Counted from the stretch's first letter, positions 25,795 to 35,088 are shown. The stretch is 64,000 bases of DNA from Pseudarthrobacter sp. NIBRBAC000502770 (GCF_006517815.1 NZ_CP041198.1:1426001-1490000), one strand, 5' to 3'. Notes: a model not told the origin generated them from the sequence alone. A program made the numbers and translations.

Positions 25795-27357
25795 GTGACT
25801 CCACCATGTAAGGCCCACGAGGCTGAAAGTGTTTTCCTGTCCCCTTCCCGCCGCGGATTCCTTGCCGCTGCGCTGGCCGGTGCCGCCGTGACCCTGGCAC
25901 CCCTATCCTTTGCCGCGGCCGATACCGGCACCAGCAGGACCAAGACGATCACCGGGCACCTCGATCCGGGTGCCGCTGATTTCGTGTACCTGCCGGTTGA
26001 GGTACCCGCCGGCGTGAACAAGATCAGCGTTTCGTACAGCTACAGCAAACCCTCGGTTACTCCGGGACTCCTGTCCAACGCCTGCGACATCGGAATCTTC
26101 GACGAAAAGGGCACCGACCTTGCCGGAAGGGGATTCCGCGGCTGGTCAGGCGGCTTCCGTACCGAGTTCTTCATCAGCGCTGCCGAAGCCACCCCAGGGT
26201 ATCTGCCTGGACCCGTGGGCAAAGGCACCTGGAATATCGCGCTTGGCCCCTACCAGGTGGCCGAACAGGGCATGGACTACACCGTCAACGTCACCCTCGA
26301 CTACGGCCCTGACGGCACCCCTTTCCGTCCCCAGTACCCGGCCAGGCAGGTAAACGGACGCGGCCCGGGTTGGTACCGCGGAGACGCCCATCTGCACACC
26401 GTCTACTCCGATGGCAAGCGCACCCCGGCGGAAGTTGCTGCCGGAGCGAGGGCAGCGAAACTCGACTTCATGATCAGCACCGACCACAACACGCCTGCTT
26501 CCCACGGAGCCTGGGGACCCCTGGCCGGCGACGACCTGCTCATCCTCACCGGCGAGGAAGTCACCACGCGCAACGGCCACTACCTCGCGCTGGGCATCGA
26601 ACCAGGGGACTGGATCGACTGGCGCTACCGCGCCCGTGACAAAGGCTTCGAGCAGGAGGCCCAGCACATCCACGCCTCCGGCGGCTTGGTAGTCCCCGCG
26701 CACCCGTATTGCCCCTATGTCGCCTGCCGCTGGAAGTTCGGCTACGACGATGCGGACGCCGTCGAAGTCTGGACCGGCCCGTGGACTGTGGACGACGAAT
26801 ATGCCATCAACACGTGGGACTCCATGCTCGCCCATTCGGTGCGCACCGGCGGACGCTGGGTCCCGGCCATGGGCAACAGCGACGCGCACAGCGAGCCGCA
26901 GGTCATCGGCCTGCCACACAACGTGGTCAACGCCCAGGCCCTTTCCCACGATGCCATCCTTGACGGCATCCGCAACGGGCACAGCTGGGTTGCAGAGTCC
27001 GCCAACATCTCCCTGGACTTTGGCGTTTCCGCGGGAGGCCGTAAGGCAGGCATAGGGGAGAGGCTCGACGTTAGTGCCGATGCGCCCGTGACGGTCCGTG
27101 TGAATGTCAGCGGAGTCCCTAATGGCGTCATCCGGATCATCACCGACGAGGGACAGACGCAGCAAGTGGCGCTCCCGGCCTCCGGCCAGGGCACCCACAC
27201 CTGGGTCACTACCGCGCAGCTTTCCGCTTATGTCAGGGCAGAAGTGCGCCACCCGATGGCTGACGGAACCGCCAGCAACGGCACCAACATGGGCGCGGCA
27301 CTCTTGCTGGGCCCCATGGCTGCGTTGACCAATCCGATCTTCCTCGGGTCCAAATAA
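25795..27357 (+). CDS. Tat-exported CehA/McbA-family PHP-domain metallohydrolase
   Basis: Phosphoesterase of the PHP superfamily, 520 residues from GTG 25795. That start places the twin-arginine signal SPSRRGFLAAALAGAAVTLA about 20 residues in; upstream in-frame ATGs would overlap the divergent lipoprotein. The metal-binding signature is complete: GDAHLHTVYSDG (HxH), STDHNTP, VPAHPYCPY and GNSDAHSEP. An N-terminal beta-sandwich precedes the PHP domain. Export across the membrane fits a scavenging role on organic phosphate or carbamate-like esters; the actual substrate is unknown. Confidence 0.9.
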   Translation: MTPPCKAHEAESVFLSPSRRGFLAAALAGAAVTLAPLSFAAADTGTSRTKTITGHLDPGAADFVYLPVEVPAGVNKISVSYSYSKPSVTPGLLSNACDIGIFDEKGTDLAGRGFRGWSGGFRTEFFISAAEATPGYLPGPVGKGTWNIALGPYQVAEQGMDYTVNVTLDYGPDGTPFRPQYPARQVNGRGPGWYRGDAHLHTVYSDGKRTPAEVAAGARAAKLDFMISTDHNTPASHGAWGPLAGDDLLILTGEEVTTRNGHYLALGIEPGDWIDWRYRARDKGFEQEAQHIHASGGLVVPAHPYCPYVACRWKFGYDDADAVEVWTGPWTVDDEYAINTWDSMLAHSVRTGGRWVPAMGNSDAHSEPQVIGLPHNVVNAQALSHDAILDGIRNGHSWVAESANISLDFGVSAGGRKAGIGERLDVSADAPVTVRVNVSGVPNGVIRIITDEGQTQQVALPASGQGTHTWVTTAQLSAYVRAEVRHPMADGTASNGTNMGAALLLGPMAALTNPIFLGSK

Positions 27358-27390
27358 CCTTGACGGAGCAGGTGCACCCGCAAAGGGTCG

Positions 27391-27567
27391 CTACGTCCTG
27401 ACTGGCGCCATGCCAGCGGGTCTGGCCTGGGCAGTTTCAGGACTGCGTCCGGCGTGGGCTGATCTCCGCCGTCGGGCTTTTGCAAGGGACACCAACAACG
27501 TCAGTATGGTGCCCGTCCAAGCAAACCAGGTGAGGAACACCAGACCGATTGCCACTAAGGGGTGCAT
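27391..27567 (-). CDS. small single-TM membrane protein
   Basis: 58 residues from ATG 27567 (a GTG two codons earlier is possible). One clear membrane helix, HPLVAIGLVFLTWFAWTGTILTLLVSL, is followed by a basic tail KARRRRSAHAG, giving an N-out/C-in topology. No ribosome site was found and the rest of 27358-27706 holds no gene, so this is tentative. Confidence 0.45.
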   Translation of the reverse strand: MHPLVAIGLVFLTWFAWTGTILTLLVSLAKARRRRSAHAGRSPETAQARPAGMAPVRT

Positions 27568-27706
27568 GGCCACAGCTTAGGACGGCACGACGGGGAGACG
27601 TGGGTGAAACTCCGCACCGCTTGGGCGGGAATTCTTCCGGCGCACGGTCACGGCGACTTCCCGTACCTTTGGTGTTCATGCCGCCAGTTGGGGCTGAAGG
27701 TGTCGA

Positions 27707-28210
27707 TCAACGGGCCCTGAGCGCCACAGTCCGGGCATGATGGAAGGCGGCCAGTGCCACGGCGCTGGCCGCCAACCGAAGGCTATGGATTCGGTACCAC
27801 CGCGCCAGCAAGGGACCACGCTGGTCGTCTGGGAGCGGATGGGGGCTGAAAAACAGCCGGGGATTGAGATACCGAAGGATGTAGGCGGTTGCGGCCGCGC
27901 CTGCCGCGGAACTCGCCGCGCCCACGATCAGTGACACTCTGGCGGACGGGCGGTCCCACCCCACGATGAGTGCGCCGATGGCCGCAGGTGCATTGAGCGG
28001 CGCAACCGGTGCGTAATACCGGCCCGGGCTGCCTGCCCCGAAAGGGGAGCGGGAGAGCTCGCTGCTGGCCTCGGCACCGGCCACGCGATGGGGAACCTTG
28101 ACGAGAAGCTCATAGAGGTTGCCGAAGAACCAGTGCGCATGGGTGAATTCAGCAACATTCATGAGCCGCCCGGCGAGTACGCCGCGGCGAAAATTGAGGG
28201 TCTCTCCCAT
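27707..28210 (-). CDS. membrane protein, DUF1772/anthrone-oxygenase-like
   Basis: 167 residues from ATG 28210 (a later ATG at 28162 is the alternative). The HWFFGNLYELLVKVPHRV segment, followed by RYYAPVAPLNAPAAIGALIVGW, matches the pattern of small four-helix membrane proteins of the DUF1772 type. Hydrophobic helices occur at LNAPAAIGALIVGW, VSLIVGAASSAAGAAATAYIL and LRLAASAVALAAFHHA. Function unknown. It stands alone on the minus strand. Confidence 0.7.
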   Translation of the reverse strand: MGETLNFRRGVLAGRLMNVAEFTHAHWFFGNLYELLVKVPHRVAGAEASSELSRSPFGAGSPGRYYAPVAPLNAPAAIGALIVGWDRPSARVSLIVGAASSAAGAAATAYILRYLNPRLFFSPHPLPDDQRGPLLARWYRIHSLRLAASAVALAAFHHARTVALRAR

Positions 28211-28357
28211 GTGCACAATGTACGCTCCGAGGGGCGCCGCCGGAATGGAAGTTGGGCCCTTTGGGAGAACGGACGACGCCGGGCGGCGGCAGTGCGCGAA
28301 GCTCGCCTCGGGGGATCGCCTACTGCGTCTCAAGGCCCGGCTGCAGGGCGTGCGCCC

Positions 28358-28705
28358 TCAGTGCAGGTGGCGCTCCCAGTCCGGGGGCACCCGTCCTGCC
28401 GGTCCCGGGACGGGTTGGCTGAGCGGACGGTGCTGGGGCGGCGCGAGCACCGTCCCTTCGTAGTATTCCTCCGTGGCGTAGTTCCAAAACCAGTCCTCGC
28501 CGGGTTCGAAGGAACGGACAAAAGGATGGCCGGTGCCGGCCGCGTGTGCGCTCGCATGCTGGGCTGGCGAGGAGTCACAGCATCCGATGTGGCCGCACTG
28601 GGCGCACCGGCGCAGATGGAACCACCACCCGCCTTGGTTCTCGCACTCTGCACAGCCCGTACCGCTGGGCCGCGCGGAAGGATTGATTCCTGGGGGAAGG
28701 CTCAT
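28358..28705 (-). CDS. UBP-type zinc-finger domain protein
   Basis: 115 residues from ATG 28705 (AAGGAA nine bases upstream). It carries the ZnF-UBP pattern found in small actinobacterial proteins: CAECENQGGWWFHLRRCAQCGHIGCCDSSPAQHASAHAAGTGHPF, with paired Cys and His as zinc ligands, then a conserved EPGEDWFWNYATEEYYEG region. In eukaryotes this fold binds ubiquitin tails; in bacteria the partner is unknown. It lies downstream of the rhodanese gene on the same strand. Confidence 0.85.
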   Translation of the reverse strand: MSLPPGINPSARPSGTGCAECENQGGWWFHLRRCAQCGHIGCCDSSPAQHASAHAAGTGHPFVRSFEPGEDWFWNYATEEYYEGTVLAPPQHRPLSQPVPGPAGRVPPDWERHLH

Positions 28706-28889
28706 CTGATGGGTTCCTTTGCGTGGAGCATGCCTGAAACGGATGCATCCCCTGCAGGATAAGTCACTGCGGGCCCCGCCTGAAGCGACACTGTCAGACG
28801 TGAAAATCCGTGGGCCGACACCCGTGCGTGGTCCTGTGATCTTCATGCTCCTTCCGACTACTGGCCCTTCCGGGTGCAGGCGGGAACCG

Positions 28890-29333
28890 TCACCGGCCCG
28901 GCGGCATCGTGTCGGACTGCCTCCGTAACGCGGCCCACGCCTGGAAGCCACCGACCAGGTCGGTCGCCCGGGTCAGCCCCAGCCGTTGCAGGGTATGCGC
29001 AGCGAGGCTGGAACTGTACCCCTCATTGCACACCACCACGATCCTCCGCGTGAAGTCGTCAGCGCCGGGGATCCGGTGGGGGCTGGAAGGGTCGAGCCGC
29101 CACTCGAGCACGTTCCGGTCAATGACGATTGCTCCGGGAAGCGCCCCATCACGGTCCCGCTGATCGGCCGGCCTGGTGTCGACAACAAGGGCACCCGCCG
29201 CCATTTCCAGTTCAAGATCGGCAGGATGAACACGATCAAGTCCCATCCGGCTCTCAATGAGTAACTGGTCGATCGTAAGACCCCCGGTGGGACCGATCGG
29301 AGTTTCGTTGGAGACAGGACACTGTTCCACCAT
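28890..29333 (-). CDS. rhodanese-like domain protein
   Basis: Single-domain sulfurtransferase, 147 residues from ATG 29333 (GGCGAGG six bases upstream). The active-site loop is VVVCNEGYSSSLAA with the catalytic Cys; the N-terminal ALVVDTRPADQRDRDGALPGA is the usual rhodanese strand and CDC25-like element. It may transfer sulfane sulfur to thiols; partner unknown. It precedes the zinc-finger gene by 184 bases. Confidence 0.9.
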   Translation of the reverse strand: MVEQCPVSNETPIGPTGGLTIDQLLIESRMGLDRVHPADLELEMAAGALVVDTRPADQRDRDGALPGAIVIDRNVLEWRLDPSSPHRIPGADDFTRRIVVVCNEGYSSSLAAHTLQRLGLTRATDLVGGFQAWAALRRQSDTMPPGR

Positions 29334-29518
29334 CAAGTACCTCGCCTTTCATGCGTCGGGCGCCGTTTCCGTCGGCGTCTTCAGATTATGGACGGAGCAG
29401 CGGCACAGCCGCCCCGCCACGCCATGGGACCACGCTCAGTGCAGGCAGGCAGTGGTGCGTCCAGTGCCGTGACCAAGGCCTCTACGACGGCGTTCCCCTG
29501 TGTGCCAAACTGCGCTTT

Positions 29519-29785
29519 ATGCCGTACTTCCTGGAGTACGTGACCAGCCATACTGTCAGTCGAGCTGCCATCAATGGCAGCACGCTGCATGAAGCCCTGG
29601 TGCACGCCCAGAAGGCTTTGATGGGTCTGCCCTGCATCATTGCGGTCCTGCGCCATGCGTCTGCTGACAGCCGCGTGTTTGGGGAGGGAGCGGCGTTGGC
29701 CGGCTTCACGGCTGCCCAGGGCTGGAGGATCCAGGTGCGGAGCAGGCCGCAGCTGATGCCGGATCAGGAAGGTCCGGGGGATTAG
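29519..29785 (+). CDS. hypothetical protein
   Basis: Frame of 88 residues from ATG 29519; the frame opens further upstream to 29351. It begins MPYFLEYVTSHTVSRAAING and continues with a helix-rich LHEALVHAQKALMGLPCIIAVLRHAS. Codon composition is GC-rich at third positions, but there is no clear ribosome site and no recognised family. A longer antisense frame covers the same bases and looks less protein-like. Confidence 0.35.
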   Translation: MPYFLEYVTSHTVSRAAINGSTLHEALVHAQKALMGLPCIIAVLRHASADSRVFGEGAALAGFTAAQGWRIQVRSRPQLMPDQEGPGD

Positions 29786-29887
29786 TTGTTTCCGTGGACC
29801 CAACTGGCTGTGGGGGTGGCGGAGCGCGGTACCGGAAATTAGGCTCGGCTCACGTGGGGAAATCCAGTTCTTCGAAAGGAAACGACC

Positions 29888-29983
29888 ATGACAGTGCCGC
29901 ATATCCCGCTCCGCCTGGTGACGGGGGCCTTCGCCGCAGCCTTGGTCTTGGACCGGAAGCCAGGGGACGCACGTTGCAGCTGA
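29888..29983 (+). pseudogene. truncated 5' end of a DoxX-like membrane protein gene
   Basis: A strong ribosome site (GAAAGGAAA) precedes ATG 29888, and the first residues MTVPHIPLRLVTGAF resemble the start of the small DoxX-like membrane proteins of actinobacteria. After about 21 codons the similarity stops, the frame runs to a TGA at 29981, and the next gene starts inside it (TTG 29974). It looks like a gene start left after a deletion, now possibly serving as a coupled leader ORF. Confidence 0.45.
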
Positions 29984-30423
29984 AATTCACCACAACCCTC
30001 CGGGGGACCGGCGGCAAAGTGGGCATCGAGGTCCCGGAGGAAATCGTCGAAGCACTTAACGCGGGCAGGCGGCCGCCAGTGGTTGTGACCATCAACGGAA
30101 AAAGCTACCGCAGCACCATCGCGGTCATGGGCGGCCAGAACATGATCGGGCTCAGCGCTGCCAACCGGGAGCTAACCGGGACCTCTGCCGGGGACACAGT
30201 GGAGGTGGCCTTAGGGCTGGACACGCAGCCACGGAGCGTTGATGTTCCCCCCGACCTTGCCGAAGCACTTGAGGCCGAACCTGCGGCACATGCCTTCTAC
30301 CAAACGCTCAGTTACAGCACCCAACGCCGCTACGTTGAGCCTGTTGCCGAGTCGAAGACTCCGGAAACCCGGTCACGCCGGATTGCCAAAGTGGTGAGTG
30401 ACCTCAAGGCCGGCAAGAAGTAG
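29974..30423 (+). CDS. DUF1905/YdeI-OmpD-associated domain protein
   Basis: 149 residues from TTG 29974 (AGGGGA upstream), beginning LQLKFTTTLRGTGGKVGIEVP, the DUF1905 beta-barrel start, with VTINGKSYRSTIAVMGGQNMIGLS. It ends with the bacteriocin-protection YdeI/OmpD-associated helix pair (DLAEALEAEPAAHAFYQTLSYSTQRRYV). Function is not established; members are small cytosolic proteins linked to stress. Translation is likely coupled to the truncated ORF overlapping its start. A bidirectional terminator follows at 30451-30491. Confidence 0.82.
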   Translation: MQLKFTTTLRGTGGKVGIEVPEEIVEALNAGRRPPVVVTINGKSYRSTIAVMGGQNMIGLSAANRELTGTSAGDTVEVALGLDTQPRSVDVPPDLAEALEAEPAAHAFYQTLSYSTQRRYVEPVAESKTPETRSRRIAKVVSDLKAGKK

Positions 30424-30450
30424 ACAAGGGCATCATCCTGGACAAAGGCA

Positions 30451-30491
30451 GCGGCCTTGGCTGCCCGGAGGGGCCGGGAAGCCAAGGCCGC
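30451..30491. terminator. bidirectional terminator hairpin
   Basis: GCGGCCTTGGCT (30451-30462) and its exact inverse complement AGCCAAGGCCGC (30480-30491) form a 12-bp stem. It lies between convergent genes (YdeI-like ends 30423, MFS ends 30505) and probably ends transcription from both sides. Confidence 0.78.
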
Positions 30492-30504
30492 TTCCGTGGA
30501 CTAG

Positions 30505-31839
30505 CTAGTTTTTTCCCGCATGGCTCCGCCGGGATTCCTGCGCATCCACCTCTCCGCCTGCCACTGGCCTGTCACCGCCTCGGCGAAGGCTCAGCATTAC
30601 AAGTCCGGCGGCGAGCAGGCAACATGCCAGGAAAATGGACGTGGCCAGGAAGCTGCCGTGCGTCACGTCCTGCAGATACCCGCCCACGTAGGGCCCCACG
30701 AATCCGCCGAGGTTGCCTACTGCGTTGATCAGTCCCATGGCGGTGCCGGCCACCGCCACCGGCATGGCGCGGGATGCGGAAGCCCAGAACGGCCCGTCAT
30801 AGGCCAAGGCTCCGGCGACGGCGATGCTGATGAGGGTGACCGCGAGGAACGGAAGGTTGTCCCCGGTTGCCACCGAGATGACCAGGGCAACAGCGCCGAT
30901 GGCCATGGACAACAGCACGTGGGTGGAGTAGCGGCCCGATCGGTCGGCGGCCTTGGCGTTGTACCAGAGGCCGAACATGGCCAGCACGTACGGTATGGCC
31001 GTGACCAGGCCTACCTCCAGGGAAGAACCGGAGGTGATCGTCTTGATGACATGCGGGAGCCAGATGTTGATGCCGTAGAACCCGATCTGGATGAGGAAAT
31101 AGACCAGGGTCAGCCGCCACACCACTGCGTTGGACAGGACGTGCCGCAGGCCGAGTTTTTCCTGCTGGGGATGGGCCGCGGCATCAGCAGCAAGGCCCTG
31201 TTCGATGTACTCACGCTCCTGCTCGGAGCACCATTTGGCGTCGCGCGGGTGGTCGGCGATCAGGGCCCACCACAACGGCGCGGCGATGACGAACGGGAAG
31301 ATTCCCTCGATGATGAACAGCCACCGCCAGTCCGAGAAGGACAGTATCCACCCGGACAGCGGGGCCGTGATGATTGACGCAATGGCGATGTTCATCATCC
31401 AGAACGCATAGGCCCGGGCCCGTTCGGCAGCGGGGAACCAGTGGCTGATCAGGACTAGGATCGCCGGCCAGATCCCCGCCTCGGCCACGCCGAGGAAGAA
31501 GCGCACCACGAGCAACTGGGTGAAATCCTGGATGAATCCGGAGAGGACCGCCAGCACGCCCCAGACAAGCACCATGATGCCAACGAATTTCTTGGCGCTC
31601 CAGTGCTCGGCAAGGTGTCCGCCTGGTATCTGCAGGACGAGGTAGCCGATGAAGAAGATACCCGCAGCCAGCCCTTGTTGCGCGGCGTCGATGCCAAGGT
31701 CCTGATGCAGGCCGTTGAGGGCGAAGCCGATGTTGGTTCGGTCCATGAACGAGATGATGTACACGATGATTGCGACGGGAATCAGCCTCGTCCACCGGGC
31801 GTTTCCCACCGCAGTCGCTGACATGGCGTTGCGTGCCAT
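30505..31839 (-). CDS. MFS transporter, anion:cation symporter (ACS) family
   Basis: Proton-coupled transporter of 12 helices, 444 residues from ATG 31839 (GAAGGAGC eight bases upstream). The ACS-family motif is seen at VYIISFMDRTNIGFALNG in helix 1, with GYLVLQIPGGHLAEHWSAKK and RFFLGVAEAGIWPAILVLISHWFP following. ACS members carry sugar acids, tartrate, phthalate or similar anions. The candidate operator TTGCGTATACGCAA lies at 32039-32052, upstream of the start, and the neighbouring genes oxidise sugars, so a sugar acid is the likely substrate. Confidence 0.92.
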   Translation of the reverse strand: MARNAMSATAVGNARWTRLIPVAIIVYIISFMDRTNIGFALNGLHQDLGIDAAQQGLAAGIFFIGYLVLQIPGGHLAEHWSAKKFVGIMVLVWGVLAVLSGFIQDFTQLLVVRFFLGVAEAGIWPAILVLISHWFPAAERARAYAFWMMNIAIASIITAPLSGWILSFSDWRWLFIIEGIFPFVIAAPLWWALIADHPRDAKWCSEQEREYIEQGLAADAAAHPQQEKLGLRHVLSNAVVWRLTLVYFLIQIGFYGINIWLPHVIKTITSGSSLEVGLVTAIPYVLAMFGLWYNAKAADRSGRYSTHVLLSMAIGAVALVISVATGDNLPFLAVTLISIAVAGALAYDGPFWASASRAMPVAVAGTAMGLINAVGNLGGFVGPYVGGYLQDVTHGSFLATSIFLACCLLAAGLVMLSLRRGGDRPVAGGEVDAQESRRSHAGKN

Positions 31840-32015
31840 CGGAATTGCTCCTTCGCAATATGGCTTATCAGATAGCACCCCAGCATGCTGACGCTCTCCC
31901 GCGGACCCGGACGGGCCTGCTTTCCGTGCAGGACGGAAGGAGCGGGACTTGTGCGGGGGCCGCCGCGGCGGTGGAATCCATCAGGTGTCCCGTCGCTCCT
32001 GGCCCCACGCGGAAT

Positions 32016-32052
32016 ATTCTTTTATTCAATAGCAACTTTTGCGTATACGCAA
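32016..32052 (-). promoter_or_regulatory. promoter and palindromic operator of the MFS gene
   Basis: The perfect palindrome TTGCGTATACGCAA occupies 32039-32052. Read on the minus strand, its TTGCGT can serve as a -35 box and TTGAAT stands exactly 17 bases further on as a -10 box. The same palindrome with the same spacing to TTGAAT occurs at 40279-40292. A TTGCG/CGCAA variant is found at 42421-42434. The regulator is not identified. Confidence 0.65.
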
Positions 32053-32057
32053 GAGAT

Positions 32058-33857
32058 TTAGGCTGGTGAGGCATTTTTTTCCGGACCTTCGGGGCCGGAG
32101 GCGTAGCCAAGTTGCAGGGCACAGTGGACGAGGGGGAAATGACTGAAAGCCTGTGGAGTGTTTCCAAGTTGGCGGTGGTTCTTGGGGTCCCATTCTTCAC
32201 TGAGCAGGCCCACATCGTTCCGGAGTGTCAACAGACGTTCGAACAGGTCGGTGGCCTGCTCGCGGCGTCCTATTCCCAGGAGCGCGTCGACCAGCCAGAA
32301 GGAGCAGGCGAGGAACACGCCCTCGGTGCCGGGCAGCCCGTCATTGGCCGCTTCCGGGTGGTAGCGCAGAACGAAGCCGTCCCGGGTGAGGTTCTTTTGG
32401 ATAGCTTCGACAGTGCCGGTGACGCGTGGATGGTTGCGTGGCAGGAACCCGACGCGGGGGATAAGCAGCAGGCTGGCGTCGAGTTCGGTGCTGCCGTAGG
32501 ACTGGACGAAAGTGTTGTGCTTTTCGTCAAAGCCCTGGGCCATGACGTCGTCGTGGATCTGCTTCCGCAGCGCAGCCCAACGATCCCGGGGACCCGGCAG
32601 CCCGTACTGCTGGACGCCTTTGACCATCCGGTCAGCGGCGACCCAGGCCATGACCTTTGAATGGGTGAAGTTGCGCCGGGGGCCCCGCATCTCCCACAGC
32701 CCGTTGTCCGGCTGGTCCCAAGCTCCCTCAAGGTATTCCATGAGCGCCACCTGGATGTCCCAGGAATCATCCGCAGCACCGTTAGGGGCAGCGGCCCGTG
32801 TGAGCGCGAGGCCGTCGAGTACCTCGCCCCACACGTCCAGCTGAAGCTGCGGTGCCGCCGCATTTCCCGTTCGGACCGGCTTCGAGCCCTCAAACCCCTT
32901 GAGCCATGGAAGTTCGGCCTCGGGCAGTCGGCGGGTGCCGTCGATCCCGTACATGATCTGCAGATCGGCGGGGTCGCCTGCGACGGCCCGCAGCAGCCAT
33001 TCCCGCCACGCAGCTGCTTCCTCGGTGTAACCGCATGCGAGCAGGGACTGCAGCGTCAGGGTGGCGTCCCGGAGCCAGCAGTACCGGTAGTCCCAGTTGC
33101 GGCTGCCGCCGGGGTCTTCGGGCAGGGACGTGGTGGGGGCCGCCACGATGCCGCCGGTAGGGGCATAGGTCAGTGCCTTGAGGGTAATGAGGGACCGTTG
33201 GACGGCGTCGTGATAGCGGCCGGCAGTGGTGTTGCGGCCGGTCCACTGATCCCAGAAAGCCTGCGTGGAAGCCAGGGCCCGGTTGGGGTCGGTCCGGTCC
33301 GGAACTGGCTTCCAGCTCGGTGCCCAATGCAGGACGAAAGGGACCCGCTCACCGGCCTTGACGGTGAATTCGCTGATGGTCCGCATGTCCTGGCCCCTCG
33401 CGGGCGCCGGGGTGCTGAGGTAGGCGGCGTCCGGACCGGCAATGGCGCTGATGCCGTAACCCATGCGCCGGACCCAGGGAACGATGCGCCCGTAGTCGAA
33501 GCGGAGCAGCAGCTCGCCTTTCATGCGTACGCTCCCGTTGAGACCCTCCACTATGCGGACCATGTCGACAGAGTCATCGCGGGCAGGCATGAAGTCCGTG
33601 ACCCGCACGCTGCCGTCTGCAGTGTCCCATTCCGTCTCCAGGATCAGGGTTCCGGGCCGGTAGCGCCGCCGGGTGCAGTCGCCGGCCCCGGCCGGTGCCA
33701 GAAGCCAGCGTCCCGCCTCCGGGGAGTCCAGGAGTGCCGCAAAGCAGGCCGGCGAATCGAAATTTGGCAGGCACATCCAGTCGATGGATCCGTTGCGGCC
33801 AACCAGGGCTGCTGTGTGCAGATCACCCACCATTGCATAGTCGCTGATCTCCGCCAT
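32058..33857 (-). CDS. glycoside hydrolase family 15 protein (glucoamylase/trehalase-like)
   Basis: Inverting alpha-glucosidase-type enzyme of family GH15, 599 residues, no signal peptide. It opens with the N-terminal beta-sandwich domain (ISDYAMVGDLHTAALVGRNGSIDWMCLPNFDS), followed by the (alpha/alpha)6 barrel with GGSRNWDYRYCWLRDATLT, a general-acid Glu region around YLEGAWDQPDNGLWEMRG, and GLLSEEWDP near the end. Actinobacterial members act on trehalose or alpha-glucans. It is the last gene of the run 39638-32058 and could supply glucose for the oxidative enzymes of the cluster. Confidence 0.93.
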   Translation of the reverse strand: MAEISDYAMVGDLHTAALVGRNGSIDWMCLPNFDSPACFAALLDSPEAGRWLLAPAGAGDCTRRRYRPGTLILETEWDTADGSVRVTDFMPARDDSVDMVRIVEGLNGSVRMKGELLLRFDYGRIVPWVRRMGYGISAIAGPDAAYLSTPAPARGQDMRTISEFTVKAGERVPFVLHWAPSWKPVPDRTDPNRALASTQAFWDQWTGRNTTAGRYHDAVQRSLITLKALTYAPTGGIVAAPTTSLPEDPGGSRNWDYRYCWLRDATLTLQSLLACGYTEEAAAWREWLLRAVAGDPADLQIMYGIDGTRRLPEAELPWLKGFEGSKPVRTGNAAAPQLQLDVWGEVLDGLALTRAAAPNGAADDSWDIQVALMEYLEGAWDQPDNGLWEMRGPRRNFTHSKVMAWVAADRMVKGVQQYGLPGPRDRWAALRKQIHDDVMAQGFDEKHNTFVQSYGSTELDASLLLIPRVGFLPRNHPRVTGTVEAIQKNLTRDGFVLRYHPEAANDGLPGTEGVFLACSFWLVDALLGIGRREQATDLFERLLTLRNDVGLLSEEWDPKNHRQLGNTPQAFSHFPLVHCALQLGYASGPEGPEKNASPA

Positions 33858-33963
33858 CAGGCACCCCCGGAGGCGGGTCGACCGTCCGGTTCATTGTGCG
33901 GTGTCTCCATTGAAGGGGTCCTTCCTGGCGCTGTGAGCTTTGTTGGCGGGCCGCGGCGGCTGG

Positions 33964-35085
33964 TCAGCCGACCCTGTATCCGTAGGCGTCCGCGGTACGG
34001 AGCGAGAGGCCGTTGCCGCTGCCCGCTCCGGGGCTGAGCCACCCGCCGTCGGGGTCCAGCGTTCCATCGAAGAAGAGGCTCTCGATGCGGACGTGGTCGT
34101 GGAACCATTCCAGGTGCCGGAAGTTGGGGGTGGCGGCGGCTACGGCGGCGCTCAGGTTGGGAGCGCAATGGCCGGAGACTTCCAGGCCGTGGGCAGCGGC
34201 GAGCGCGGCGACGCGGAGCCATTCGCTGATGCCCCCGCACCTGCTCACATCCGCTTGCAGGCAGTCGACGGCACCGGCCGCGCACATCCGCAGGAAGTAG
34301 GGAAGCCCGGTTCCGTACTCGCCGGCGGCCACGTCGGCGTCGACGGCGTTCCTGACTTCCCGGAGCCCGGGCAGGTTGTCGCTGGAGACCGGCTCCTCGA
34401 ACCAGGAAACGTCTTCGCCGGAAACCGCGCGCATTACGCGGACCGCCTGCTTGGCTGTGTACGCACCGTTGGCGTCGACGAAAAGTTCCACGCCAGGGCC
34501 GACGGCGGCGCGCGCCTGGTGGATCCGCTCCAGGTCCCGCCGGACGTCCGTCCCGTTGTCCTGTCCAATCTTGATCTTTACACGGGGGATGTGCTGTCCG
34601 TGGGCCCAGCCTTCGAGCTGGTCGCGCAGCTGGGTTTCCGTGTAGGTGGTGAAGCCGCCGCTGCCATAGACCGCCACCTTGTCCCGGACGGCGCCGAGCA
34701 GCTTGTGCAGCGGAAGGTCCAGAAGGCGGGCCTTCAGGTCCCAGAGGGCGCAGTCGACGGCGGATACGGCGTAGGACGCGAGGCCTGTTCTTCCCGGGTT
34801 GCGGACGCAACGCGCCATGGCCGCCGCGGCGGCGGGAACGTCGAGGGCGTCGATGCCGCACACGGCAGGACCGAGAAGGTCCTCCACCAGGGCTGCTGCC
34901 GCCGGGGGACCGTAGGTCCAGCCCAGTCCGGTCTTTCCGCCCGCTGCTGCCTGGACCAGGACCATGGTGGTGGAGTCCCAGCTGAACGTGCCGTCCGCTT
35001 CCGGCCCCTCCGTCGGAACCGTGTAGGTCGCCGTCTGGACATCGGCGATGGGAACCTCTGCACTGTCCGGCGCGGTCCTGGCCAC
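33964..35085 (-). CDS. enolase-superfamily enzyme (mandelate racemase/sugar-acid dehydratase type)
   Basis: 373-residue member of the enolase superfamily. The metal- and base-bearing motifs are visible: RVKIKIG (KxK base), ELFVDANGAY (Asp), SWFEEPVSSD (Glu), AGEYG (Glu) and SGHCAPNL (His general base region of the mandelate-racemase subgroup). These enzymes usually dehydrate sugar acids such as gluconate or galactonate. It starts 3 bases after the true stop (35089) of the thiamine-diphosphate enzyme, so it is co-translated in the operon that oxidises sugars. Confidence 0.92.
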   Translation of the reverse strand: MARTAPDSAEVPIADVQTATYTVPTEGPEADGTFSWDSTTMVLVQAAAGGKTGLGWTYGPPAAAALVEDLLGPAVCGIDALDVPAAAAAMARCVRNPGRTGLASYAVSAVDCALWDLKARLLDLPLHKLLGAVRDKVAVYGSGGFTTYTETQLRDQLEGWAHGQHIPRVKIKIGQDNGTDVRRDLERIHQARAAVGPGVELFVDANGAYTAKQAVRVMRAVSGEDVSWFEEPVSSDNLPGLREVRNAVDADVAAGEYGTGLPYFLRMCAAGAVDCLQADVSRCGGISEWLRVAALAAAHGLEVSGHCAPNLSAAVAAATPNFRHLEWFHDHVRIESLFFDGTLDPDGGWLSPGAGSGNGLSLRTADAYGYRVG

Positions 35086-35088
35086 CGG

